DNA from: Cryptomeria japonica
Lineage: Eukaryota > Streptophyta > Pinopsida > Cupressales > Cupressaceae
Assembly (NCBI RefSeq): GCF_030272615.1
Contig: NC_081407.1
Location: forward strand, 438,249,230 to 438,305,229
DNA length: 56,000 nt
Reading direction: 5' to 3'
Part shown: positions 20,906 to 32,677 of the stretch, one piece after another
Position numbering within the stretch: the first letter of the stretch is position 1
How the letters are laid out: each line of letters opens with the position of its first letter
Program-made: the position numbers and the translations under genes
The notes under the pieces: generated by a model
Told to the model about the DNA's origin: nothing
Seen by the model: only the letters and a program-made list of their open reading frames with translations
The model's database searches: none

Positions 20906-21431
20906 GCCTTTTTCCCTCCCTTGTGGGCCCCGTAATGTCCCGCAATCAAGCAAAATGCATGAAATTGAACATATGGGTTTTTGAGCTACATACCACTGCT
21001 CCCACATCGTTTGGTCATCTATAGGTGCGAACACATTCCCCAAGGTGATCTACCATTGGAATGTTCACCATCTCTCTATAAGGGTCCTTTTTCCTGAGCA
21101 ACAACTCCTCCACTTTGGCCAATGCAAATGAACTCTTTTCCTTCTCCTTGTCTCTTATATAGATCTTTGTTAGTACCTAGATGGATGTGCATGCTCTCCA
21201 TCTCATGATGGTCACGGTCTTTTGCGCCTTCCAATGCTTGTAATTTGTGCATCCGACCTTCGATTTTTGCTCCGTTCGAACCTATCGTCTTTTGTCATTC
21301 TTATCGATCACTTGGCCTCTTTTCTGGATTTTTCTGGCCAATTCCTCGAGGGGGCATGCATATGTCATTGTTATTGTCTGGGGCATTTTCATTATTGTTC
21401 TTTGAAACAACGCTTAGAATCGCATTGTCTC
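20906..21431. other. 3' untranslated region before the PPT
   Basis: No gene seen. The frames at 21222-21458 and 21245-21490 run into the LTR and are not supported. Confidence 0.5.
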
Positions 21432-21445
21432 AAAGAGGGGCAAAA
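21432..21445 (+). promoter_or_regulatory. Polypurine tract of the giant element
   Basis: AAAGAGGGGCAAAA directly precedes the TGTAGAC start of the right LTR. The same tract precedes the LTR at 41958 in the relative. Confidence 0.88.
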
Positions 21446-22778
21446 TGTAGACGTCTAAAAATGGTCAACACTTGTGGAGTCATACTTTAACATTTGCGCA
21501 TTGCCTTATTTTAGGGTTCTTGCATTGCATTAACATTTCTTCTATGTTGCACACTTGGTCTTTATCATTTGCGAGCATCGAGTCCATCTTCTGCATTCCT
21601 CATTTTTCTCGCTTTCAAATTAGGTCTTGTCGATAGCAATCTTCAGTCATGATTTTGGTCGATCTTATCCTATCGCATCATGGTGCGTGCTCATTTATCA
21701 TCATTTTGGACATTGTCAATCCTAATCGATGATAGAATTAGGGTTTTGTCTTCTTGTCAATCTTTCAATCATCTTTAGCTTGTTAGTAATCATTTGTGAT
21801 TATCAACTTGTCAATCTCATCATTTTGCGATCGATTCGTCATCGATCCTTGTCCTTGTCAATCTTGTCATTTTGTGATCGATTCATCATCGATCCTTGTC
21901 CTTTTCAATCATGTCAATTTGGATCGATTAGTCGTTGTTCCTCATCAATTGGCGCCTATCAATTTGATCTCCTTGTCAATCTTGGTCAATTTGTCATTGA
22001 TTTTTGTCAACCAATCTCAATCATTTATCAACATTGATCCTTTGTTAATCAGAATCATGATCGTACATACATTAATTTCTAGGGTTTTATGATTTGTTCA
22101 TTTAATTCTTTTTCTTCTTCTTTGTGGGTTAAATAAATCTATTTATTTAGTCCTAGGTCTCTTTCATGAATTAATTAATGGATGAAAACCTATTAATTAA
22201 TTCACCTAATTTCTATTTCATCTTTTTCCTCAATTTTCTAATTTGCTAATTTCTCCTAATTTCTAATTTCTATTTCTATTTCAATCTTGTCATAATTTGT
22301 CATGCATTTTGCATAGCAACTTGTCATAATTTCTCATAATTTGTCATACTCCTTGCATAGAAAATTGTCATTTGTCATAATTTTGCCATTCTTGATTTGA
22401 ATTTCCTTTCAAATCTCTTCATGCCAATCTTGTCCTCTCTCTAATTTGTCTATAAATTGGATGAGTTTCTTCAATCAATAAATCAATCAATCACATTTTC
22501 TCGTAACCTTATGCTACGAATTTCATCTCTCAACAACTTGCTTTCCACATGCATTTTGCACTTGTAGGTGAGATCCACATCAAATTTGAAGGTGAAAGAA
22601 GAACAATGGAGCCACATGAAGGAGATATCTGCATCGGTTTGCTTCAATTTCATTCAATTTGAATATCTTGTCTTTATGTCTTCATTGATTGGATTAGGAT
22701 TGCTTTCATTGCAGTTTTAGGTTTTGTGATTGTCCTAATTGCTATTTGTTTTGATGCTTCCCAATTTGCTGGTCTATA
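21446..22778 (+). repeat. 3' LTR of the giant element (1,333 bp)
   Basis: The same length as the left LTR. The terminal CA has mutated to TA (GGTCTATA). It is followed by the target duplication ATTAC (22779-22783), after which the copia LTR resumes. Confidence 0.95.
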
Positions 22779-22783
22779 ATTAC

Positions 22784-23204
22784 AATAAAATAATTACAAG
22801 GAACCGATGCAATATCCGATTCAACATGTCGGCTTAATGCATTTACAATAAGAACAAAATCATTTCCAAACCATGCCGTGCTGATCTGGAATAGATAAGC
22901 CCGCCGGTGCTTATTCTGGACCTATTTGCCGGTAACAACAAATATGAAAATACGAATATACCAATGAAAAAGTCTCCAATACAAAGTGTCCAAATGATGT
23001 CTTCAACATAACCAAGTGTTTTCCATGTCATTCCAGGTGTTGGTGAACAATATATCTTGCTGGTGTACCGGATACCGGTGACTGTGTATAAGTCACTTGC
23101 TTTCCGGTGAACATTGCCAATTCTCCAAAGTGTCAGAGTTGATAAGTGTTAATAGGTGTTGACATCAATGACAAAACCATATCAATATAACCAAAATACC
23201 AATA
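22784..23204 (-). repeat. Outer part of the copia 5' LTR
   Basis: Continues the LTR broken at 6337 and matches about 725-1115. The terminal CA is TA here. It contains a 29-bp segment between two CCGGTGA words (23075-23081 and 23104-23110) that the 3' LTR lacks. The target duplication GATTC follows at 23205-23209. Confidence 0.92.
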
Positions 23205-23209
23205 GATTC

Positions 23210-23664
23210 CATTGAGAGATGGCAGGTGTGGAGGTTTGTAAGGAGATTTGATAATGAAAACTAATAAAATTAGTCATTTTTCTTCATGTTTCAGATCTCT
23301 GTGACAACAGTACTCCAAGGATATAATGTTTTTTGGTTTCAAATAGTCTTATATATAACATGACATGTTGATAAATGTCTTTCCATTCATTAGAGTCCAA
23401 TTTCAAAAGGAGGAAGTATAAGGAAATTAAGTTTTGGTAACAAAATGACCAACTGTCATACGACTCTACAACTTTATGTATTTCTGATATCAATGTTCAT
23501 TATTCATGTTATCTTGATGTGCATAACAATTGTTCTGATACTTTTGACTCTCTACTTTTGATTCTTAATTGCTGAGCACTAAGTTGTTGTTTCTTTCATT
23601 ACATTGTCCTATTACTGCAAATTAATGATGTTTCATGTAGCTTCCATCATGTGGCAATGTTATA
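23210..23664. other. Flank of the copia insertion, no feature seen
   Basis: AT-rich sequence; the 69-residue minus-strand frame at 23284-23493 has no recognisable motif. Confidence 0.5.
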
Positions 23665-24330
23665 TTACACTATCGACATAACAAAAACCTGCTAAAATGA
23701 TAGTATAAGTCATTCCGATGACATACTGTTGATTCTCCTCTATGGGCATTAGTTTCCCAAAACGCAATCCCATCGAAATCCCCAACACTATTAGAATTGC
23801 ACAAAAAGGATAAACCAACAGTATAGACTTATTTTGAAAATGCACCTCGGAACACTATCGACATAGCTATACCGATCAAGACTCATCGACCAGATTTATA
23901 TTATCAAAATAATATGAAAACTTTAAATCAATAGTAGAAACTCTTCCAATCACCTAGCCATTGGCTAAGCTATCACGATAAATCTTGTCAAGCCGAAAAC
24001 TAACCATCGGTAAATTATCCCGATATGCTTCCACTAGAATAATTTTTTATCGATTTTTTTGTTTAAATTGTTATGTTTCATCGCAATTTCGACCAAAATA
24101 GATATCGGCATATCTTAAATTGATAAACAAACTTCCTCAAAGATGAGCTTTTCAACATAGCTATATCACTAACCAAAAGGATAGTTCTATCAGAATACTT
24201 ATCCCGACAACACAATTCAATTCCAAAAATAAAGAATCGTAATAGCTATCCCGAACAACAACTCATTAGCCACGCTAATACTATCGGGATAACTTGAAAG
24301 GGGTACAATGATTCTAAAAGTTATTCCGAT
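23665..24330. repeat. Degenerate CTATCCCGATA-type word array, possible DNA-transposon subterminal region
   Basis: Words related to CTATCCCGATA in both orientations lie near 23669, 23711, 23853, 23866, 23969, 24005, 24018, 24102, 24200, 24246, 24281 and 24319. Clusters of short motifs in both senses are typical of subterminal regions of CACTA or Mutator-like elements. No transposase is present. Confidence 0.4.
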
Positions 24331-24730
24331 CATTTATTATCATCCAACCTTCGACGTACAGAGCCCAACGAACTACAAACATTTCCGACGAGGTTGCTGT
24401 ACACGTGACGTTGATTTCGTTGAAATGACAACAAAAGATTGCTCCACCTCGTCGGAAAATAGAGGACAATTTGGTGTATTTTCAATGATTTCAAATGGGC
24501 ATTTTGCAACGCTCTATGGTTTTTTTCGTCGATAGATGGACGAAAATTTGCGACGAACACCGAAATTTTTTTCCTTGCCGCAGACTGACGATTATTGGTC
24601 GTCGTTCTGACGAATAAAGGAAACATCACTACAACGATGAAATTCTAGTGATGAAATTCAAACCAGGGTTTCATTGGTAATTCGACAATATTTCGTCACT
24701 ATGTCACCAAACATTCGTTGGAAATTGGAG
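24331..24730. mobile_element. CACTA-like terminal remnants
   Basis: A perfect 12-bp inverted repeat, TTCCGACGAGGT (24383-24394) and ACCTCGTCGGAA (24446-24457), lies in sequence rich in CGACGAA words. CACTACAACGATGAAATTC starts near 24632. CACTAC ends and CGTCGG subterminal repeats are characteristic of plant CACTA elements. I could not find the partner terminus or a 3-bp duplication, so this is a fragment at best. Confidence 0.35.
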
Positions 24731-26540
24731 CTCCCTTTCATCCCGCAATTTCCACTTGTGTGCATTGAAAAGCACGTGGGGTGGTGGGGAGGGTGGACCT
24801 CCTCCTTGCTCTTTTCTTCTTCCTTGCGAAGCTTTTTGGGTGTCTCCTTGAGGGTTGTGGGGCGGCGGGATAGGGCCTTCTCCCTTCCCCCACTATGCTG
24901 CGCCTTTTCTAATCATGCAATGTAGACCATGCGGGATGAGAGACTTAAAATATTTTTAAAAATTCTTTTGCCTCTAGATTTTTCTTTGCTTCTCACGGGC
25001 ATTATAATTTCTCCACCTCATTATCTTGTTTTGACGGGACACCTTAAAGATTTTATCTTATTCACTTTCATATTTGCTAGGGGCTCACCACATTTCATGA
25101 GGAATGGAGTCATTTCAATATGATTCCATTAAGCTTGTTTGTCATCATATAAATCATTATAAAATGAATTATTAGCCCCCCTTTTATTTTACCCAACACT
25201 CAAATTAACTTGTTGGTTTAAATGATTTTACCCATTTTCCATTGCCATTTAAATTAATTTTAAATATAAAATTATTCAAATCAAATTGATTTTAAATAAT
25301 ATATATTTAAAACTAAAAGGGACTAAATTGGTCTTGTTGAGCCTTGATATTAGTCAGGTTCCTCATGGGCCCGACTAAGATCTTTTCCGTTCCCATGCAA
25401 CTGACCTTGGAAAAAAAGCTCTCAAGTACTTGCCAGATGAATTTTGGATCTAAGAAGCTGAATAAGCAATCATCAAATTTGATATTTTTCCACTTTGAAT
25501 TTAGGGCCAAAACAACTTGAGTAGCCTTTGGAATTAGCTTTAAAAACTGACCCAAACACTTGATCAAACTCTGGGAGCTGGCACACTGGTAGACTGTAAT
25601 ATTGAGAATCTAGGGCATCAAACGGATCGTCATTATGACATACAAGGCAAAAGACATTAATCGTTAAAGTTGCCTACTTAGAAAAATTGAAAAATGCACA
25701 TGTTAATTCAACCTTAGTAGCACACCAAACCTGATTGGAAAAAATATCAAACCTCTACGTCAGGAGCTGGCACATCAATATACCCTGAATATGTGTGCAA
25801 GAGGGTTTGACCTGATTAGGTCACATGTGATAATTATTAACCCTCAAAGTTGGCTTCTCTGAAAATACTGAGCAGACTGCCTGAGAGACCCTGAATATGT
25901 TTGTTTGGAATGGGCTTCAAAACCCAATCAAATGATGAGTTGGGGGCTACAAACTGGGTATTTGATAGATAATTTTATTGAGAATTATGGGGTACATTCA
26001 TCTTGAAGTTCAGGTCAACTAGGTACAAAATAAAAATTCACAAAGTGGGCCCCTGACTGCTGTTTGACATAGTCCAGTTCACAAAACTGAACATTTTGCA
26101 AATGGATTTGACTTTGAAAACTTGTCAAATGGATTCGTGGGGCTATGCCACTCGTCATGGGGCATCAAAAAAATTCAAAGAATTGTGGGAAACGTTCAAT
26201 TTGTCTTTACAATCACTTGATATAAAGATATAACTTCTCAAAGTGGGCTACTAAAAAAAATGTTGAATTGCTACAAATAACCACCCTAACTTATGGATCT
26301 CCAAAGGAGACTTCACAAACTCATCAAATCTGGTCCAAAGAAGCTACAAATGGAATCATAGAATATATACAAGGTTCTTAACAAGCTCCCAAGAGGACTT
26401 TGCATGAAACTTAGCTGGTGCAAAAATATGAACTCACAAACTAAGCTACAAAGGCCTGTTCTACAAGGTGATTATGAATGCCCTTTACAAAATTTTGAAC
26501 CTAGGTCCTCAATTTTTTGCAAAATTTGGAGGTCCTAGTA
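24731..26540 (-). repeat. LTR family G, copy 1 (truncated 3' LTR of the gypsy-like element)
   Basis: About 1.8 kb aligns with 37576-39370 in the same orientation, and in part with 48321-53260 reversed. In minus orientation the start corresponds to TGTGGGGACCTCC of copy 2 but reads TACTAGGACCTCC, so the end is eroded. Homology stops at 24731 against CACTA-like DNA, so the inner LTR end is missing. The frames at 24674-24925, 24929-25123 and 25313-25567 are not genes. Confidence 0.8.
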
Positions 26541-26547
26541 GTGGCTC

Positions 26548-26641
26548 TTGCTCGAGGATACATGCCCCTTGCAGGCATGGTAAGAACTTAGATCTCTAGA
26601 GGAGCAGACCGAGTGCCTAATCCATTGGGCCACTCAACCAC
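26548..26641 (-). other. tRNA-Arg-like sequence next to the LTR start
   Basis: The minus strand reads GTGGCCCAATGGATTAGGC followed by ACTCGGTCT, very close to the D-arm and box A of plant tRNA-Arg genes. A usable anticodon stem and a full T-arm with GTTCGA are not evident (AAGTTCTTACC instead). It is therefore a tRNA-derived relic or SINE head, not a working tRNA gene. Confidence 0.45.
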
Positions 26642-28494
26642 TGTGTTCTTCACTCTGAAAATCTGATTTAAAAAATTAGTAGGTGGTCCTGAACCACCAA
26701 ATATGTAGAACCAAAATTTACCCTGGTTAAAAATATGACTCCCTTTTGATTGCATTATGCCTAATCTGAAAAAATCACTAAAAACACACTGATGATAGGC
26801 ATAACCATTCATACTAGAAACCGATGTCTCATTCATACAACTGCTCTCGTTACCCCAGTTATTTTGCATTGCACATTCACCTAACAACTGAAAGTACTCA
26901 TGATGAGACAACACATAGTTGTCATGCTCTTTGAATGACACACACCCATATTCATTGTAGCATCCATCATGGCATACCTTGGATGCATGGTTCATCAAGT
27001 AGGTACACGGTTGTCTCAAAAGCTGAAAAACACTCATGCATTTCCTCATTGTCAATATTAGGGATTCCCACCCCATCACTCAATAATAGATCCAATTCAT
27101 CTTTTGAATCTTCTTGTGCATCCATGGAGGACCTCTCATAGAAAATTCTTTTCATACTCAACAAGGTCTCTTCATCATAATCAACATGAGAGTCCCATTG
27201 ATATTGATCCACATAGTGGATCTCATAGATATTTTTATCTTCATATATGTAATCATAGACCTCTGAATCATTATCAGTCATCACAATTTCAGGTTCACCA
27301 TAACTCTCATCTTGAAGTTCAAACTCTCCTATGCTTTCATAGGCATCACTGATTTCCTCCACCTTATTGGTGTGACTCATGTCAACCAAAGAATATTGCC
27401 AATCAAGGCAACTACTGATCTCATTATCTGATTTGACACAAGAATCTGAAACTTCTATTATATCAGTCGGCCCTGAGACATAATGATCTTGAATGCATTG
27501 TGTTCTTGTTTCATCATGGTACATAGGTATCTCATCCCATGATGAACATGAGGTACCAACTTCTTGCTTACAAAAATTAGACTCACATGGAACATATGAA
27601 TCTACCTCTTCCGCTTCATGGAGGTCATATTCACAGATTGACAAAACATCCTCCTCATCTGAAAGTGAGTCCACCTCCTCATATGGTGGATTTGAGATCA
27701 CGTGGGAATCAATCTCAAACATGTCATTGCAAAACACAAGATGGTTCGTGGCTATGTTATTATCATACAACAGATTCTCATTTGTGCATACCATGTTCAT
27801 TTGCTGATCATCATACATCACCTCACCTATCTCAAGTGTAGTTGGTTATTGCACGTCATTCATGTCATACTGCTGCACCATGCCATAGCTCTGAGTAACA
27901 AACTCATTATCAACAATTATTATCTTCATAGGTGCAGCTAGGATGTGAGGCTTCATACTCTTCATTGAGTACATACTTATAGTCACCAACATTGCCCAAG
28001 TCTACCCCATTCTCATATGCTGCAACTGAATCCAAATCTGATTCATAGTCATTATTCTGAGCACTAGGACAGTAGACCATATGACTCCAATCATGGGAGT
28101 AGATTGCATTGTCATAACCATAAGCAATGGGATCATAACCAACACGGGTTTCAACATTTGCATGCATGTAATCAACAATATGTCTTCATTGTTCACTTGC
28201 TAACCGAGCCATCAAACCATTGACATTCATGCCATAAGACATTCCTCTTGGATCAAGACCATTACAAGGTTGCCATTGAGTCTCTGTCACTGCCATGTCT
28301 TCATTCCTTACAACCATCTCTATGTTATTGCTGATCAAAGATTGACCATACACAATTGGGTTAATGACACCTTCATAATGATAGTAAGAAACATAAGGCT
28401 CAACTTGATATTCATTCATGCATGTCATTGAGTTTGGAACATCAAGTTCATATTGATTTAGAGTGTCATTTTTAGGTGCACACACATAGCCCAA
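26588..28494 (-). pseudogene. Acidic tail region downstream of gypsy gag (frameshifted)
   Basis: Four open pieces in different frames (28186-28494, 27910-28167, 26967-27821 and 26588-27079) share one style: Asp/Glu-, Ser-, Tyr- and His-rich, with repeated words such as YDxxEE and DSYxxCE. In the 284-codon piece I count 72 Asp or Glu (25%). They follow gag on the same strand and probably formed one long frame before frameshifts. No protease, RT or integrase follows, and the 3' LTR comes directly after. The last 16 or so codons run into the tRNA-like sequence. Such a GAG-only layout matches TR-GAG-type non-autonomous elements. The role of the acidic part is unknown. Confidence 0.55.
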
Positions 28495-29279
28495 CTATTC
28501 ATAAGTGTAATTTTGAATAGGCTCTTGAAGAATAGACATTGTTTGAGGCATGCTTGCTTCATTCATACACATTGCATCAACTCCAAGTTCATACACAATC
28601 TCATGTGAAACTTGTTGATTGACATTTAGGAAAGACATACATGAAGGGACAACAAGCTGGAAGTATTAACCTCAGAACCATCTTGCTTAGTTTCACACTG
28701 AGCTCTTCTTTCAGGCTTTAGCTTTATACTCATCCCAAAATTAGAGACTTTCTCAATGTTCTTGGCTATCTCATAGGCTTCATACAAAATTTTTGGGCTT
28801 TCATTTCTCAGCCTGTAGCTCATCTTTACATCAAAGGCACCAATATAAACCAATAAAGCCATGTCATCAGATGGTCTAATATTCTGAGGGATTCTCTTCA
28901 ATGTCTTTGTGAATCTGAGATTGAAAATTGAGACCAAGTCTTCCTCTTGAATGTGAATCTCCATAAAGTGCTGGATCATTGAAGACTCGTAAATTTTCTC
29001 ACAAAACTGCTCTCTAAATGCTAATTGGAATTCCTCCCACGAGTTGATCGAGTATGGTAACCAATTAGAGAACCACTCTCTTGCATCCTCTTTCAAGGAA
29101 TGAACAAAGGGTCTCATAAACATATCCTCATGATCAACTTCATAGGCCTCCATTACCTCACTGAACCACTGCAAATGCTTCTCAGTTGATTCCTCTTTCA
29201 ACCTACTAAACTTTGGAATCTTATCTTTGATTTCAGGTGGTATGGGGTTCAAGAAACACATGATATCATCAAACCTCAA
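28495..29279 (-). pseudogene. Ty3/gypsy-like Gag (Retrotrans_gag type)
   Basis: 217 codons are open from 29279 to 28626. The family pattern is visible: FSRLKEESTEKHLQWF, then FVHSLKEDAREWFSNWLPYS followed by INSWEEFQLAFREQF, then FNLRFTKTLKRIPQN (residues about 24-140), as in the Retrotrans_gag domain that forms the particle core. A zinc knuckle is not seen. The frame closes with SLHVCLS, and the coding style then continues in another frame at 28494, so a frameshift separates Gag from its tail. The leader (29280-29954) and PBS sit upstream in the right order. The chosen start is the first ATG; a few more upstream codons in the same style are possible. Confidence 0.8.
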
Positions 29280-29954
29280 GGCCTTATACCTTTAAATGAT
29301 GAAATCTCTTTGACTTCTTGGTTGGGGCTGACTTCTTAGCATATTCATATTAGGATCCAAGTAGGGATACATACTTTGATACATTTTAAATATGCTCAAA
29401 CAAGCTTTTGAAAACAAACTCAAAAATGCTTGTGACTACAACTTTCTTTCAAGAGCATAAATCATTAAAACATGCTTCTTCTTTCAAGAAAATAAAACTC
29501 AGAAAATATAACCAAGAAGCAAGTAAAAACTTTCTTATTGCAACTTTCCTTTATTAATGCTACTATAATTGAGTAGGGAACTTTCAAGTGCTAAAACTTT
29601 CAACAAGTAATTTTCAGAATTAATTTTTATTCTCAACAAAATTTTGATAATACTTGGAAGTATGCAGCTGCTACTCACTTTTTTTTCAATAAAACTTCAA
29701 AGATTTGGAGCTTCACATCATCCCTCCATCAGGGTCCTTGAAGGAGTCGCCACCTCCTTGCAGAGGAACAATTTTTGAACAGTAGAGAGCTACTAAAAAA
29801 CTAAGTATTTTGAGTTATTCAACAACAGAGCCACTTCAAACTCCTTCACACAAGATGCAATAAACACCTTCCAGACTGAAAATAGACTTAACATCTAAAA
29901 GAAAATTTTAGATTCTTCACTTTGCTGACTCTTTCCAAATGGATTTATGGCTTT
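29280..29954 (-). other. Leader of the gypsy-like element
   Basis: Noncoding stretch between gag and the PBS. No further feature is seen. Confidence 0.6.
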
Positions 29955-29973
29955 GTCCCCAGTAGAGTTACCA
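29955..29973 (-). promoter_or_regulatory. Primer-binding-site-like sequence of the gypsy-like element
   Basis: The minus strand reads TGGTAACTCTACTGGGGAC. It closely resembles the TGGCGACTCTGCTGGGGAC type of site that I recall from plant gypsy elements. It lies upstream of gag in the correct orientation. Confidence 0.7.
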
Positions 29974-29976
29974 ATC

Positions 29977-32159
29977 TATTGATTCCCAAATCAATAGATT
30001 CTAAGTCCTAAAGGAATAACCATTAACTTATCAACAAACTTAGAAAAGGATTTGGCCAACGAATGAGATTCAGTCACAAGATTGAGATCTCCTACACTTT
30101 AGGCTTTGAAAAACCAAGGTGGATCTCCCTTGCAATGCCTCAATGACCTACAACAACTTTATGCTTAGGCATTTCATACTACACCAGAATATCCTAATGA
30201 AAATATACCAAGGAAAGAAAGATAAACTCCTAGTTTTGGCTATAAGCTCAGTTTATCAACATCTAAGCAACCATTGGGACTAACTTTTCTACACGACTCC
30301 TACTCCTAAAACATAAAATAAAAAATAGAAATATAAGGTTTTGAGAAGGTTTGGCACCAACAGAGTCACATGAAAAACCATCTATGCTGTTACATCCAAA
30401 CATGCTTTGAAGATCTTCTATATGTTACTAACTTGTAATAATAAGATCACTGAAATAGTATCACATAATCATTCTTAATAATCCATTTGAAACACAAACA
30501 TCCCATTGCATTCATGAAAGCATTTACTCTATCTCTTAGCTAGACAGTAATCACATAAAATACAACTCAAAATAACAAGTGTGCTTGAAGATTGAAAACA
30601 ATCCTTGATCATTTCAGTCAAAGGAATTTACATTCCAAAATGGAGACAATCACCTGATACAATAAAACCATGGAATTTTCAAGCATAAGACTTCACAACT
30701 AGAACTAACTTTCATATATCTAGCCTAACTAAGAACACTTAACAATTTTTTTACAAGCATCTATCTGCCTTAGCAGAGAATCAGGGTTGGACCCCTTCAA
30801 AATGAGGAAAAAACTAAATAAATAGACAATAGAGAAAACCTAATTGAAACCCTAGAATGCATAAAAATTTGACACGTCTCTATCTCCTTTGTCTTCAAAT
30901 ACAAATCTGCATTTTCCCCTCCAAAACTGGGTCTTCAATCTGCACTTAACATCTGAATGTGACACTTCAAAATCTAGAAAAACTCTCTGTAGTCAGCTGT
31001 CATATTCACCCTTGCTCATTGATCAAAATTTTCCATATTTTGCATCTTTGACATCTATTGGAAGAGTGTGTTGAAAATATGAAAATACCCTCTTAGGCAC
31101 ATGTCAACTCAGCCTTTGCACTTTGTCCAAAAATTTATATTTTCAGCTCGTTGTCCACTTTTGTCCCAATTGAAAATTTTCCATCTCTGCTTGAAAATTG
31201 AGAAAATTTCCCAATTGATGAAAGTCAAAATCAAAATTTTCGCTTTGGGTCCACTCATTGCCAAAAAATAAAATAAAAAAATTCCCCCTACTAGAAATGA
31301 CTTCTCATTATCCTTTTTTGATTCTCTTCTTACTTTGGCACTTGCTTGTAGTAACATCATTTTACTTTCTTGGTGAATATGGCCCATCCTATTGATATCT
31401 ACTACAAATATTTCACTTAGAGATGAAATCCCCATTATAATCTTTTACCACAGAGTCAAGTGCTCTCTACTGTACACTTTACCTAAGCAAACATACAGTT
31501 TCAAGACCCTTCCTTCTCAAGATGGTAAAAACATTTTATTGTGCATGAAAAGAATTTTCCCCACATTTCTCTCTTAGCACATTATTACCACATAGAATTT
31601 TGCAAAATACATTAGTGAGAAATATTTGTGTTTCTATTATGAATCCAATTTTACCTATATGATCACTTTTCCTTTGCATTTGGTGTAAACCTTGAATACA
31701 ATATTTTTTATGCTTTGCCTTAAAGTTCATCAATCCATCTCAATGCACTAGAGAGAGTACTTAACCCATCTACACAACTTGTGATCATACCACTCCCATA
31801 TATCCCAGCAGAAGGGCATTGAGCTGACTGACACATCATCACGAACCCAAAAGCCCCAAGAATCATGTTAGCACCGCTAAATTTTCCATATTGATTAACA
31901 TCTTTCATGCTCTTTCACTATTTTGGGTTCCATGCATAGAGACAAAAATGAAACCCAAGTCCTCTCCATTGAGGTTGTAAACCCATCCATGTGCGCCAAA
32001 TTTTTGTTTACCCAATATGCTTTCATTTTTCTCAGAACTCAAAACTGCATCGTCCACAATATTTAGGCTTCTCAAATGAAGAATAACAACCACATTAGCT
32101 TCCCAATCATTTTGCAACAATAACTTTACTCATTTGAACTAGACAGGCCTAAATGTCAA
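29977..32159 (-). repeat. Putative inner part of the gypsy-like 5' LTR
   Basis: It lies directly upstream (minus strand) of the PBS, and no gene is present. Its LTR identity rests on position: the family-G LTR starting at 39370 would have to end at the PBS if the solo LTR at 32165-36679 is removed, giving an LTR of about 4.9 kb. The 3' LTR is truncated, so direct comparison is not possible inside the window. Small frames here (30889-31074, 31109-31435, 31536-31733, 31720-31908, 31905-32120) have no support. Confidence 0.4.
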
Positions 32160-32164
32160 AACAA
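32160..32164. repeat. Target duplication AACAA (partner at 36680-36684)
   Basis: Exact 5-bp match on both sides of the 4.5-kb solo LTR. Confidence 0.85.
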
Positions 32165-32594
32165 TGTAGTGTCCACCCTTGACTTGACTTTTATTTCATG
32201 CATGGTAGACTTATCTAGACACTTTATGATGTTTTGGATTATGATTATACATGTGTTTCGGTTGCTCATTATGATGTTAGACATTACTTGGACATATGTT
32301 ATTTTGATGATTTATATGGATGGTGAAACTATCATTATTGATCATGCGATTTGATGGATCATATATATGCTCATGGATTCTATATGCATTACTATGTTGA
32401 TGGACTATTGATGGTTTATATTGATCATAGATTTGATGTTATTATGATTTCACTAACCCTAGTTCATGATTACATATGATGAGTTGATTATACGATGTAT
32501 TTGATCATTGTATGGTTTTTCATGAGAGGGACGATGTCACCTCACTCATTGCGAGCAGGGTGTACCGTTGCGATTCCCTATCACTTGCTTATTA

Positions 32595-32596
<2 letters not shown>

Positions 32597-32672
<76 letters not shown>
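32597..32672. repeat. (AT)n microsatellite
   Basis: About 38 uninterrupted AT units. The Tyr-Ile repeat frames across it are artefacts. Confidence 0.98.

Positions 32673-32677
<5 letters not shown>

Larger units (their letters stand above)
6338..22778 (+). mobile_element. 16.4-kb non-autonomous LTR retrotransposon carrying an antisense ORF
   Basis: Two direct LTRs of 1,333 bp each (6338-7670 and 21446-22778) bound a 13.8-kb interior. The target duplication ATTAC lies at 6333-6337 and 22779-22783. A PBS-like stretch follows the left LTR and a purine-rich PPT precedes the right one. I count about 26 differences between the LTRs (about 2%), mostly C/T and G/A changes and many at CpG, so the insertion is younger than the copia host. 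No protease, RT, RNase H or integrase is visible on either strand. The interior holds a long leader with a minisatellite, a decayed low-complexity sense frame, and an antisense 1,213-codon frame with its own upstream region. It fits a LARD-like or Tat/Grande-like derivative; antisense ORFs are known in Grande-type elements, but I could not compare the sequences. Confidence 0.93.
90..23204 (-). mobile_element. Ty1/copia LTR retrotransposon, split by a nested element
   Basis: In minus-strand order the element has a 5' LTR, a PBS matching initiator tRNA-Met, gag, protease, integrase, reverse transcriptase, RNase H, a polypurine tract and a 3' LTR. Integrase ahead of RT is the copia order. The target duplication GATTC flanks 90 and 23204. 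About 16.4 kb of a different retrotransposon sits inside the 5' LTR; without it the copia element is about 6.67 kb. The LTRs differ at roughly 7% of positions in the first 280 bases compared by eye, and the coding region has frameshifts and many stops, so this copy is old and cannot move by itself. I did not assign a named lineage. Confidence 0.93.

Noticed and set aside
26548-26641. Functional tRNA gene
   Set aside because: The anticodon stem and T-arm do not form convincingly; kept only as a tRNA-like relic.
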